Source: Candidatus Brevefilum sp.
GTDB taxonomy: Bacteria; Chloroflexota; Anaerolineae; Anaerolineales; Anaerolineaceae
NCBI GenBank assembly: GCA_029210815.1
Contig: JARGGB010000026.1
Span: 1 to 39,438, forward strand
Direction of reading: 5' to 3'
Length of the DNA stretch: 39,438 bases
This document shows, piece after piece, positions 7,819 to 14,776 of the stretch (positions are counted from its first letter, which is position 1; every line of letters begins with the position of its first letter). Below the pieces are notes generated by a model. The model did not search any database. It saw nothing but the letters and a program-made list of their open reading frames with translations, and was not told the DNA's origin. The translations under genes and the position numbers were made by a program.

Positions 7819-7968
7819 TTAATACCTCATTTTGGCAAAGTAAAGGGGCAAATGTTTCTCCATAACGAGTTCTTGGCCATCCTGATCAGGTTCGACATAG
7901 ATAAATAATTGCTCTCGATAAACATCCAACTTTACCAAAACATAGGTATTTATGAATTGCTTATCCAT
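7819..7968 (-). CDS. Possible small protein of 49 residues, unknown
   Basis: A minus-strand frame reads MDKQFINTYVLVKLDVYREQ and continues through IYVEPDQDGQELVMEKHLPL to YFAKMRY. Its composition is protein-like (alternating hydrophobic strand residues, then a charged amphipathic end), and the frame stays open for about 15 further codons upstream. There is no clear ribosome-binding site before the ATG. It could be a genuine small gene or the 3' end of a decayed one. No family is recognised. Confidence 0.3.
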   Translation of the reverse strand: MDKQFINTYVLVKLDVYREQLFIYVEPDQDGQELVMEKHLPLYFAKMRY

Positions 7969-7994
7969 CTCAACCAGGGCATAAAAGACCTTCG

Positions 7995-8023
7995 TTGTCG
8001 CAAATTTTCAACCAAGGTATACT
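7995..8023 (+). promoter_or_regulatory. Sigma-70-type promoter for the SRPBCC-PDZ-DinB gene
   Basis: TTGTCG (7995-8000), a 17-base spacer and TATACT (8018-8023) match the housekeeping consensus at nine of twelve positions. Transcription would begin near 8030, about 38 bases before the ATG at 8068. This also rules out a longer protein starting at 7909. Confidence 0.6.
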
Positions 8024-8067
8024 TAATTGCAATAACACTGCAATTTTTATCCTCATGGAGGATGCAT

Positions 8068-9309
8068 ATGTCCCTTGAAAAAGCTTTTGTTTTTGAGAAA
8101 AAAATCAATGCCCCGGTTGAATTAATTTATCGCGCTTTCACTTCCAGTACGGCTTTACGAGAATGGCTGTGTGATATTGCCACAACAAATCCGGAAGAAG
8201 ATGGCTGGATTTATTTAGTTTGGAATCGTGGTTATTTTGCGAGTGGTTATTATACAAAATTGATACCTGATAGGGCGATCTCATTTAAATGGATTGGAAA
8301 GGGAGAGCCAGGCTGGACAGATGTTGATGTAATCGTTACGCCTCTTGACGATGAAGATCATTACAGTGTCAGGGTCAGTCATTCAGGGATTGGCGAGGGC
8401 GATGAATGGGCAAAGGCTCGTGAGGAAATCGCAAAAGGTTGGGCGCTGGGACTTAAGAATTTGAAATCTACCCTTGAAGTGGGTAAGGATTTGCGCTTTG
8501 TTGAGCGGCCTTTGATTGGCATTTATCCAGACGATTTATCGGATCTGACCACGACTGCACTGGAAGAACTGAACGTTCCTGTCGAAAAAGGGGTGAAGGT
8601 GAAGGAATTGGTGCCTGGTTACGGTGCTGACCTGGCAGGCATTCAAGAAGGCGACGTGATCGTTGCAGTAAACGATCAACCCATTGATGGGGTCAGGGCA
8701 TTGTTAGGTTTGATGTTGGAATTTGTTGCAGGGGATGAGATTACTGTTACAGCTTATCGTGAACATACAAAAAAGACATTTTCGATTGACACTAAACCTC
8801 AAAAATTTGAGGATATACCGGAAACACCAGAGGAATTAGCCAAGGAATTGGAGAATTTTATATCCAAATCTTTAGAAGCCCTGGAGGGCGTTTTGGCAGA
8901 TGTTACCGATGCGGAAGCCTCTTTCTCTCCCGGTCCCGACGAGTGGTCTGCAAAAGAAACCCTGGTTCACCTGATTCACAGCGAACGTGAATTGCATACC
9001 TATATTAACGATGTTGTGGCGGGTCAAGAGCGGTTCCAGGACGACTGGTCTGGCGATCAGCTTTTCCGAATACGTGCAACCCTGACAACCTACCCAACAG
9101 TAGATGATTTGATGGCAGAATTAAGGCGAAGTTTGAAGGAAACTGTTGCAAGTGTTGCATTCCTGGATCAAAGTTTTACTCGAAGAAAATCAAGTTATTG
9201 GCGTTTAGGCACGGAATTGCTGAATACTCTCAAGCATATGCAAGATCACACTCGCCAAATTGAAGATGCCATTGGCGAGGCAAGATCAAGGATAGCAGCA
9301 GAGGCTTAA
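8068..9309 (+). CDS. SRPBCC (AHSA1-like) - PDZ - DinB fusion protein
   Basis: The ATG at 8068 follows GGAGG by 6 bases; an upstream ATG at 8062 touches the Shine-Dalgarno and is unlikely. The 413-residue soluble product has three recognisable parts. Residues 1-140 are an SRPBCC/AHSA1 fold (KKINAPVELIYRAFTSSTALREW, YYTKLIPDRAISFKW, GWALGLKNLKSTLE). Residues about 145-240 are a PDZ domain (VKELVPGYGADLAGIQEGDV, VNDQPIDGV). Residues about 255-410 are a DinB four-helix domain with candidate metal ligands H301/H304, H390 and H394 (LVHLIH, KHMQDH). No signal peptide is present. Each domain is well known singly: SRPBCC binds hydrophobic ligands or assists Hsp90, PDZ binds peptide ends, and DinB members often act as thiol-dependent enzymes. 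The combination is unusual and its role is unknown. A terminator follows directly. Confidence 0.82.
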   Translation: MSLEKAFVFEKKINAPVELIYRAFTSSTALREWLCDIATTNPEEDGWIYLVWNRGYFASGYYTKLIPDRAISFKWIGKGEPGWTDVDVIVTPLDDEDHYSVRVSHSGIGEGDEWAKAREEIAKGWALGLKNLKSTLEVGKDLRFVERPLIGIYPDDLSDLTTTALEELNVPVEKGVKVKELVPGYGADLAGIQEGDVIVAVNDQPIDGVRALLGLMLEFVAGDEITVTAYREHTKKTFSIDTKPQKFEDIPETPEELAKELENFISKSLEALEGVLADVTDAEASFSPGPDEWSAKETLVHLIHSERELHTYINDVVAGQERFQDDWSGDQLFRIRATLTTYPTVDDLMAELRRSLKETVASVAFLDQSFTRRKSSYWRLGTELLNTLKHMQDHTRQIEDAIGEARSRIAAEA

Positions 9310-9344
9310 ATATCCATAAATTTTCATTTATTGAAAATCTTTTG

Positions 9345-9374
9345 TGAGGCTGTTTTTTGACAGCCTCATTTTTT
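9345..9374 (+). terminator. Rho-independent terminator
   Basis: GAGGCTGT (9346-9353) pairs with ACAGCCTC (9360-9367), extended by one T-A pair, over a 6-base loop. A run of six Ts (9369-9374) follows. It ends the SRPBCC-PDZ-DinB transcript 36 bases after the stop. Confidence 0.88.
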
Positions 9375-9715
9375 ATTGCTCGTTGCTATTTAATAACCCG
9401 AATAACTTCTCGAAAAGGATGAGACTTGCAACCTCATCACTTCAAGCGAGAATATAGACGGGAGACACAGCTGAAATTTGTTCGGAGACATAGGTAACAG
9501 TTCATAAAAAACGATTATTTATGTTGAATTTGTTATTATTTCCTGCTTGAGTTCAGGATCATCTCTGGCCATGTTGGTCATTCCTTTCCTCGAAGCAAGA
9601 AGGGATATAATTATTGCCGTCAAATTGATTTTACAAAATAATCGCACACCGCAATGATGAAATTTTGAGGTAAGCTTTATCAAATAATTTTTTCGATAAT
9701 GAATGGATTCAAATC
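9375..9715. other. Non-coding spacer before folC
   Basis: This 341-base stretch has no gene of appreciable length. It contains the possible insertion-sequence relic at 9459-9581 and a GATAAT at 9695-9700 that could serve as a -10 box for folC. No Shine-Dalgarno is evident before the folC ATG. Confidence 0.55.
9459..9581 (-). mobile_element. Possible IS481-like end and truncated transposase start (relic)
   Basis: TTCGGAGACATAGGTAACAG (9481-9500), preceded by a degenerate copy at 9459-9480 (CGGGAGACACAGCTGAAATT), resembles the repeated terminal motif common at IS481-family ends. About 20 bases further on, a minus-strand frame with a good purine-rich ribosome-binding site (GAGGAAAGGA) starts MTNMARDDPELKQEI and stops after 20 residues. 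The pieces would fit a collapsed element. This rests on motif memory only; no intact transposase is present. Confidence 0.35.
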
Positions 9716-11104
9716 ATGCAGGAAATTGAACAGAAATATGAACAGGCTTTAGATTTTCTGTACAGCTTTATTGATTACAGTTTGAAGCGCAACTTCAGGA
9801 ACGCTGCAGAAAAATTTAATCTTGATCGAATGCACAAATTCATGGCGCTGTTGGGAGACCCCCAAAAAGATTACGACATCATCCACGTGGCTGGGACAAA
9901 GGGCAAAGGCTCGGTTTCATCCATGTGTGCCAGTGTGCTGATGGCTGAAGGCTATCGTGTCGGTCTTTATACTTCGCCGCATATGGTTCGATTTACAGAG
10001 CGGATCAAAATCAACGATCAGGAAATCTCAAAAGCGGATGTTGTGGAAATTATTGACCAATTGAAACCGATCACACAGAAAGTGCCTGAAATTACCACAT
10101 TTGAATTAATGACAGCAATGGCATTCCTGTATTTTTCTCAGCAGAAGGTTAATTACAGCGTTTTTGAGGTAGGTTTAGGCGGCAGGCTTGATGCGACGAA
10201 TATTGTTACGCCTTTGGTTTCGGTGATCACTTCCATTTCTTATGACCATGTCAAAATATTGGGTGATACCCTCAGTGAAATTGCAGGAGAAAAGGGCGGC
10301 ATTATCAAAGAAGGTGTTCCGGTAGTTGTCGCACCTCAAAAAGAGGAAGCGCGGCTCACTCTCGAACAAATAGCCCAAGAACGAACGTCTCCTTTGATCC
10401 AGGTTGGTCGGGATTATCTTTATGCAGCTGATTCACACAGTCTGGAAAGCCAGCATTTCCTGGTTTGGACGCCCGATGAACAATCCATGGTAGACGAGTT
10501 CATCGAGTCAGGGGGCAGAGATATTTGGAGCCCTTTACGATTACGTACTCCCCTTTTGGGCTTTCACCAGGTCGAAAATGCGGCGACTGCTTATGCTGCC
10601 TTAAAAACAGCTGAAAAGCTTGGCTTAAAGCTCTCACAGGAGGCCTATCGCAAGGGATTTTCGAGTGTTAAGTGGCCTGGCAGGATGGAGGTCTTGCAAA
10701 ATCATCCTACGATTGTTATTGATTCAGCGCACAACCGCTATTCAGCCCTCAGGCTGCGCCAGGCGCTGGATGATTACTTCCCTGGACTGCCTGTGATCAT
10801 GCTTTTTGGTGCCTCTGAAGATAAGGACATCGAAGGCATGTACCAGGAATTGCTGCCCAGAGTTCGGCGCGTGATAACAACCCAATCGATCCATCCTCGG
10901 GCGATAGATGCTGGTGAGCTGGTCGAATTAGCCCATCGTTTTGGCAGGTCAGCCCGGGCAGTAACGCCCATTGAGGATGCCTTTGATTTAGCCATGCAAG
11001 AGGCTGGCCAGGAAGCTGTTGTGCTGGTGACTGGAAGTGTATTTGTTGTGGCAGCTATCCGTGATATCTTTTCCAAACAACATCAGGATCAATCCCCAAA
11101 ATAA
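9716..11104 (+). CDS. folC: Bifunctional folylpolyglutamate/dihydrofolate synthase FolC
   Basis: The 462-residue protein is a Mur-ligase-family ATP-dependent amide synthase that adds glutamate to folates (and to dihydropteroate in bifunctional members). The P-loop GTKGKGS is at 60-66, followed by TSPHMVRFTERIKIN (folate-site loop). FEVGLGGRLDATN and SYDHVKILGDTLSEIAGEKGGIIK carry the Mg/ATP ligands. The ligase C-terminal domain has KWPGRMEVLQ and IDSAHNRYSALRL. Length is normal. It ends 51 bases before lon and may share a transcript with it. No folP/folK neighbours are visible, so whether it has both activities cannot be settled here. Confidence 0.93.
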   Translation: MQEIEQKYEQALDFLYSFIDYSLKRNFRNAAEKFNLDRMHKFMALLGDPQKDYDIIHVAGTKGKGSVSSMCASVLMAEGYRVGLYTSPHMVRFTERIKINDQEISKADVVEIIDQLKPITQKVPEITTFELMTAMAFLYFSQQKVNYSVFEVGLGGRLDATNIVTPLVSVITSISYDHVKILGDTLSEIAGEKGGIIKEGVPVVVAPQKEEARLTLEQIAQERTSPLIQVGRDYLYAADSHSLESQHFLVWTPDEQSMVDEFIESGGRDIWSPLRLRTPLLGFHQVENAATAYAALKTAEKLGLKLSQEAYRKGFSSVKWPGRMEVLQNHPTIVIDSAHNRYSALRLRQALDDYFPGLPVIMLFGASEDKDIEGMYQELLPRVRRVITTQSIHPRAIDAGELVELAHRFGRSARAVTPIEDAFDLAMQEAGQEAVVLVTGSVFVVAAIRDIFSKQHQDQSPK

Positions 11105-11155
11105 AATTTAAGGGGTCTAATTGATATTTGTGTATAAAAATCGACTGGAGTAAAG

Positions 11156-13636
11156 ATGAGTGATGAACAATGGTTTCCGCCATCTGATGGTGAGGAAGGT
11201 CTTTTTGGGAATATTCACCAAAGGACAGATGAACTCTATCGGATTGTGAACCGAGAAAGCGATGACAGCGGCGTTTTTATCAGCCCCGCCTTTATTTTGA
11301 AGGATGTGGTTGTTTTTCCACGCATGATCTCGCCGATTTTCATAAGTGACGATAACAGCCAAAAAGCAATCGAAGCTGCTCAAGGACAGAACAAAACCCT
11401 GGTCGCGTTATTTTTGTCAGACCAGGGTGCTGAAGGCGATTACCTGAGTGATTTTCTGCCGGTTGGCATCGAATTGGCTGTTGGTCGGATGTTATCGATG
11501 CAGGGGGGCAGCCATTCAGCCCTTGTCCAGGGCAGACGCAGGGTTGAAATAATCAACATCTTGCAAACAGAACCTTACGTTATCGTTGAAGCCCGTAATG
11601 TCCCTGATGAATTTCGAAGTACAAAACGCCTGACAGCACTCATGCGAACAACAAGGAGCCTGTTCGAGAGCTGTGTTGAATTGAATGACAGTTTACCGGA
11701 AGAGGCGCATCTCTTTTCAATGAACATTAATGATCCTGGTTGGCTGGCGGATATGATTGCAACCTCGCTTTCTCTCCCCAATGACACCCGGAAAGATTTG
11801 ATGATCCTGACCCATCCAGGAGATCGGTTGAAGAAGTTGAACCAGATCCTTGCTGAAGAATTGGACGTATTAGAATTGGAAGGTGAAATCCAGGCGCAAG
11901 TCCAGACAGAAGTAGATCGATCTCATCGTGAGTTTTACCTGCGTGAACAGATGAAAGCCATCCAGACTGAGCTTGGTGAAGGAGATATCTGGAACCAGGA
12001 AATCGTCGAACTCAGTGAAAGAATTGACGAAAAGAAATTCCCGGAAGAAGTCAAGTCACAGGCATTCCGAGAATTGTCGCGGTTGGAACAAATGCCGCCA
12101 ATGTCACCGGAAGTCGGGATCATTCGCACCTATTTGGATTGGCTTTTGGATCTACCCTGGGAAGAGGAAAGTGAAGATAACCTGGATGTGCTGCACGCCA
12201 ATGAGGTACTCGAACGCGAACATTACGGCTTGAAAAAAGCTAAAGATCGCATTATTGAATATATTGCTATCCGGAGTTTGAATCCCAAACGTCTGCGGCA
12301 GCCAATATTGTGTTTTGTGGGCCCTCCGGGGACGGGCAAAACATCCCTTGGTAAATCGATTGCCAATGCCCTGGGGCGAAAGTTTGTTCGGCTCTCATTG
12401 GGTGGGGTCAGGGACGAGGCGGAAATTCGCGGTCATCGTCGGACATATATTGGAGCGATGCCCGGGCGGATTATTCAAACCATGCGGCGAGCAGAGACCT
12501 CTAACCCATTGTTCATGCTGGATGAGATTGATAAGCTTGGTGCAGACTTTCGCGGTGACCCTTCATCTGCGCTTTTGGAAGTACTTGACCCGGAACAAAA
12601 CAACGCGTTCTCTGACCATTATTTAGAAGTCAGCTATGACCTTTCCAAAGTCATATTTATTACAACCGCTAACAGCCTCAGCACAATTCCACCCGCCTTA
12701 TTGGACCGGATGGAAATCATCGAGTTTTCCGGTTACATTGAAGAAGAAAAGCTGGAAATTGCAAGGCGTTTCTTGATCCCGCGTCAGATGGAAGAAAATG
12801 GACTATCGGACGAGCAAATTAGTTTTCAGGATGCTTCCTTGATGAAAATTATTCGGGAATACACTTATGAGGCAGGTGTACGGAACTTTGAACGAGAAAT
12901 TGGCAGTGTTTTGCGAAAGATTGCCCGATTAAAGACCGAAAAGAAAACCTATCCAAAGCGAATCACTCCCCAGGCTATACGGAAGTATCTCGGACCGCAG
13001 CAGTATTTTGAAACTGAAGCTGAGATGGAGGATGAGGTTGGCGTTGCAACGGCTTTAGCATGGACTGAAAACGGCGGAGAAATCATGCCGGTTGAAGTCT
13101 TAATTTTAGATGGAAAAGGAAACCTTCAAATAACCGGGCAAATCGGGGAGGTCATGCAGGAATCTGCGCAGGCTGCCTTATCCTACATAAAATCTCGGGC
13201 AGAATTGCTTGAAATCGATTCTGATATTTTTGAAAATGTGGACGTCCACCTGCACGTTCCTGAAGGCGGCATCCCCAAGGACGGTCCCAGTGCCGGTATC
13301 ACGATAACAACAGCGATGATTTCTGCGCTTACAGAACGACCCAGTTTTCATTTGGTTGGCATGACAGGTGAAATCACATTAAGAGGTCGTGTCCTGCCGG
13401 TCGGGGGCATTAAGGAAAAGGTCCTTGCCTCCCACCGCGCTGGTTTGAAAAAAGTGATCATTCCAATCCGTAATGAAAAAGACCTGGAAGATGTACCTAA
13501 AAGTGTTTTAAAGGAAATGGAGATAGTCACGGTCAAACACATGGATGAAGTGCTGCCGGTTGCGCTTCACCCACCAAAATCAGCAGAAAAAATTGTAAAA
13601 CGCCGAAGTTCAAAAAAAACAGCCCCTGAGAAATAA
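11156..13636 (+). CDS. lon: ATP-dependent Lon protease (LonA)
   Basis: The 826-residue cytoplasmic AAA+ protease has the LonA order. An N-terminal substrate-binding LAN domain (about 40-235) leads to a helical region with [20 protein letters not shown], then an AAA+ module with Walker A GPPGTGKT at 389-396 and Walker B MLDEIDK (454-460). The C-terminal protease domain has catalytic Ser712 in PKDGPSAG and Lys755 in [14 protein letters not shown]. An ATG preceded by GGAG is the start. It degrades misfolded and regulatory proteins. The last codons (Lys/Ser-rich, ending KKTAPEK) overlap a hairpin that serves as terminator for the convergent gene. Some residues upstream of the LAN domain (1-40) are an acidic, weakly conserved extension. 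Confidence 0.97.
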   Translation: MSDEQWFPPSDGEEGLFGNIHQRTDELYRIVNRESDDSGVFISPAFILKDVVVFPRMISPIFISDDNSQKAIEAAQGQNKTLVALFLSDQGAEGDYLSDFLPVGIELAVGRMLSMQGGSHSALVQGRRRVEIINILQTEPYVIVEARNVPDEFRSTKRLTALMRTTRSLFESCVELNDSLPEEAHLFSMNINDPGWLADMIATSLSLPNDTRKDLMILTHPGDRLKKLNQILAEELDVLELEGEIQAQVQTEVDRSHREFYLREQMKAIQTELGEGDIWNQEIVELSERIDEKKFPEEVKSQAFRELSRLEQMPPMSPEVGIIRTYLDWLLDLPWEEESEDNLDVLHANEVLEREHYGLKKAKDRIIEYIAIRSLNPKRLRQPILCFVGPPGTGKTSLGKSIANALGRKFVRLSLGGVRDEAEIRGHRRTYIGAMPGRIIQTMRRAETSNPLFMLDEIDKLGADFRGDPSSALLEVLDPEQNNAFSDHYLEVSYDLSKVIFITTANSLSTIPPALLDRMEIIEFSGYIEEEKLEIARRFLIPRQMEENGLSDEQISFQDASLMKIIREYTYEAGVRNFEREIGSVLRKIARLKTEKKTYPKRITPQAIRKYLGPQQYFETEAEMEDEVGVATALAWTENGGEIMPVEVLILDGKGNLQITGQIGEVMQESAQAALSYIKSRAELLEIDSDIFENVDVHLHVPEGGIPKDGPSAGITITTAMISALTERPSFHLVGMTGEITLRGRVLPVGGIKEKVLASHRAGLKKVIIPIRNEKDLEDVPKSVLKEMEIVTVKHMDEVLPVALHPPKSAEKIVKRRSSKKTAPEK

Positions 13637-13645
13637 GGGGCTGTT
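13612..13645 (-). terminator. Terminator for the coaD-side transcript, embedded in the 3' end of lon
   Basis: AACAGCCCCT (13618-13627) pairs with AGGGGCTGTT (13636-13645) over an 8-base loop. In the minus-strand direction the stem is followed by a run of Ts (complement of the A-run at 13612-13617), a good intrinsic terminator. On the plus strand the hairpin spans lon's stop codon but has only a weak T-tract, so it may also help end the lon transcript. Confidence 0.78.
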
Positions 13646-13671
13646 GTTAAGATATCTTTATCAATTAATTA

Positions 13672-14169
13672 TTAGGGCATGTTCTTGTCTTCATCCTGGG
13701 TGTCCAGCTTTGGTGCGATTGGGTAGGTGTCACTTTGCAGGGTTTTTATGCCGTTCCGCACCTGGTTCAGCAGCCGATCCATATGCATTTCTAAGTTCGT
13801 CAATGTTTCTAGGATGTATTTATCCGCTTCACGCTGGGTGACGGCAGCATCTTTATGAGCCTGGTTCACAATTTGCTCAGCCTTGGCTTTGGCTGAAAGG
13901 ATCAGTTCATCATCTTCCAGTTGTTTTTCAGCCTTTTCTCGTGCAAGAGAAACAGTTCGATTAGCTTCTTCTTTAGCCTGCGCCAGGATACGATCACGCT
14001 GCGTGATGATCTGCTGGGCTTTTTTGATTTCTTCAGGGATAGCAACGCGCATTTGATCGATAAGGTCCAGCATGCGATCCTCATCAACAATGACGCTGTG
14101 GGTCAGCCATATAGGGCGGCTGTCATTGAATAATTCCTCAAGCCGATCAACGAGATGTAAAATATCCAT
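13672..14169 (-). CDS. Coiled-coil protein (DivIVA-like or ATP-synthase b-like), unknown function
   Basis: The 165-residue protein starts MDILHLVDRLEELFNDSRPI and is then almost wholly helical. A charged coiled coil runs from about 40 to 145 (EEIKKAQQIITQRDRILAQA, then repeats of KEEANRTVSLAREKAEKQ). There is no transmembrane segment and no cysteine. Similar proteins are encoded beside coaD in Chloroflexota and are often auto-named ATP synthase subunit B by coiled-coil similarity; that name should not be trusted. A scaffold or cell-division-associated role in the style of DivIVA is possible. It is 81 bases downstream of coaD on the same strand and ends at the terminator embedded in lon. Confidence 0.75.
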   Translation of the reverse strand: MDILHLVDRLEELFNDSRPIWLTHSVIVDEDRMLDLIDQMRVAIPEEIKKAQQIITQRDRILAQAKEEANRTVSLAREKAEKQLEDDELILSAKAKAEQIVNQAHKDAAVTQREADKYILETLTNLEMHMDRLLNQVRNGIKTLQSDTYPIAPKLDTQDEDKNMP

Positions 14170-14250
14170 TACTTCCTCCGATTTGAATACACATCTGATT
14201 TTGTTGCAATCCTTATACCAATATTAACATATATTTTAATTTTTGTGGCT

Positions 14251-14775
14251 TCAATCTCTCAAGGATGTCAGACGGACAATATCCTGGTCGTCTCCTAAAA
14301 CATTGAACCTTTTTTCCAGTGCTTTTTGCACATGGGGCGGCACCATGCTTGAGACATCCCCACCTAATGCAGAAATTTCACGAACGGTTGTTGATGAAAG
14401 AAAGGTGTGTTCCTCACTGGTGATTAATGCGATTACATCAATCTCAGGTGCAAGCCGATTGTTTGCCAGTGCCATTCTGAATTCATATTCAAAATCTGAA
14501 AACACGCGCAAGCCCCGAACGATAGCTCGGGCACCAATTTTTTTGGCAAACTTTACCGTCAACCCTTGATAGGCTGTGACGCTGATATTGTCCATATTCT
14601 TAAATGCCTCTTTAGCGAGTGAGAGGCGTTCTTCAGGAGAAAAAAGGATGTTATCCTGTTCCCTCGCATAAACAGCCACGACGACTTCATCAAACATATT
14701 TGCTGCACGTTTAGCAATGTTGATATGCCCGTAGTGTATCGGGTCAAAAGTACCCGGAAAAAGTACAGTGGTCAT
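14251..14775 (-). CDS. coaD: Phosphopantetheine adenylyltransferase CoaD
   Basis: The 174-residue enzyme transfers AMP from ATP to 4'-phosphopantetheine, the penultimate step of CoA synthesis. The start at 14775 gives the canonical N-terminus MTTVLFPGTFDPIHYGH, with the nucleotidyltransferase (T/H)xGH motif. IVRGLRVFSDFEYEFRMALANNRL and the ISSTxVR-like FLSSTTVREI complete the family pattern. An ATG 16 codons upstream is in frame but lies inside recG and would disrupt the family start. One base separates it from the recG stop, with AAGGAG overlapping the end of recG. recG and coaD are therefore coupled. Confidence 0.96.
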   Translation of the reverse strand: MTTVLFPGTFDPIHYGHINIAKRAANMFDEVVVAVYAREQDNILFSPEERLSLAKEAFKNMDNISVTAYQGLTVKFAKKIGARAIVRGLRVFSDFEYEFRMALANNRLAPEIDVIALITSEEHTFLSSTTVREISALGGDVSSMVPPHVQKALEKRFNVLGDDQDIVRLTSLRD

Positions 14776-14776
14776 T

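Larger units (their letters stand above)
7526..8067. other. Gene-poor AT-rich spacer upstream of mreB and of the SRPBCC-PDZ-DinB gene
   Basis: The 542-base region between divergent genes carries the mreB leader at its left end, a possible 49-codon minus-strand gene near its middle (7819-7968) and a good forward promoter at 7995-8023. Nothing else recognisable was seen: no RNA gene, no strong hairpin. Confidence 0.6.

Noticed and set aside
7909-8067. N-terminal 53-residue extension of the SRPBCC-PDZ-DinB protein
   Set aside because: A good promoter lies inside this stretch and GGAGG sits at the proper distance from the ATG at 8068; the extension has no domain similarity.
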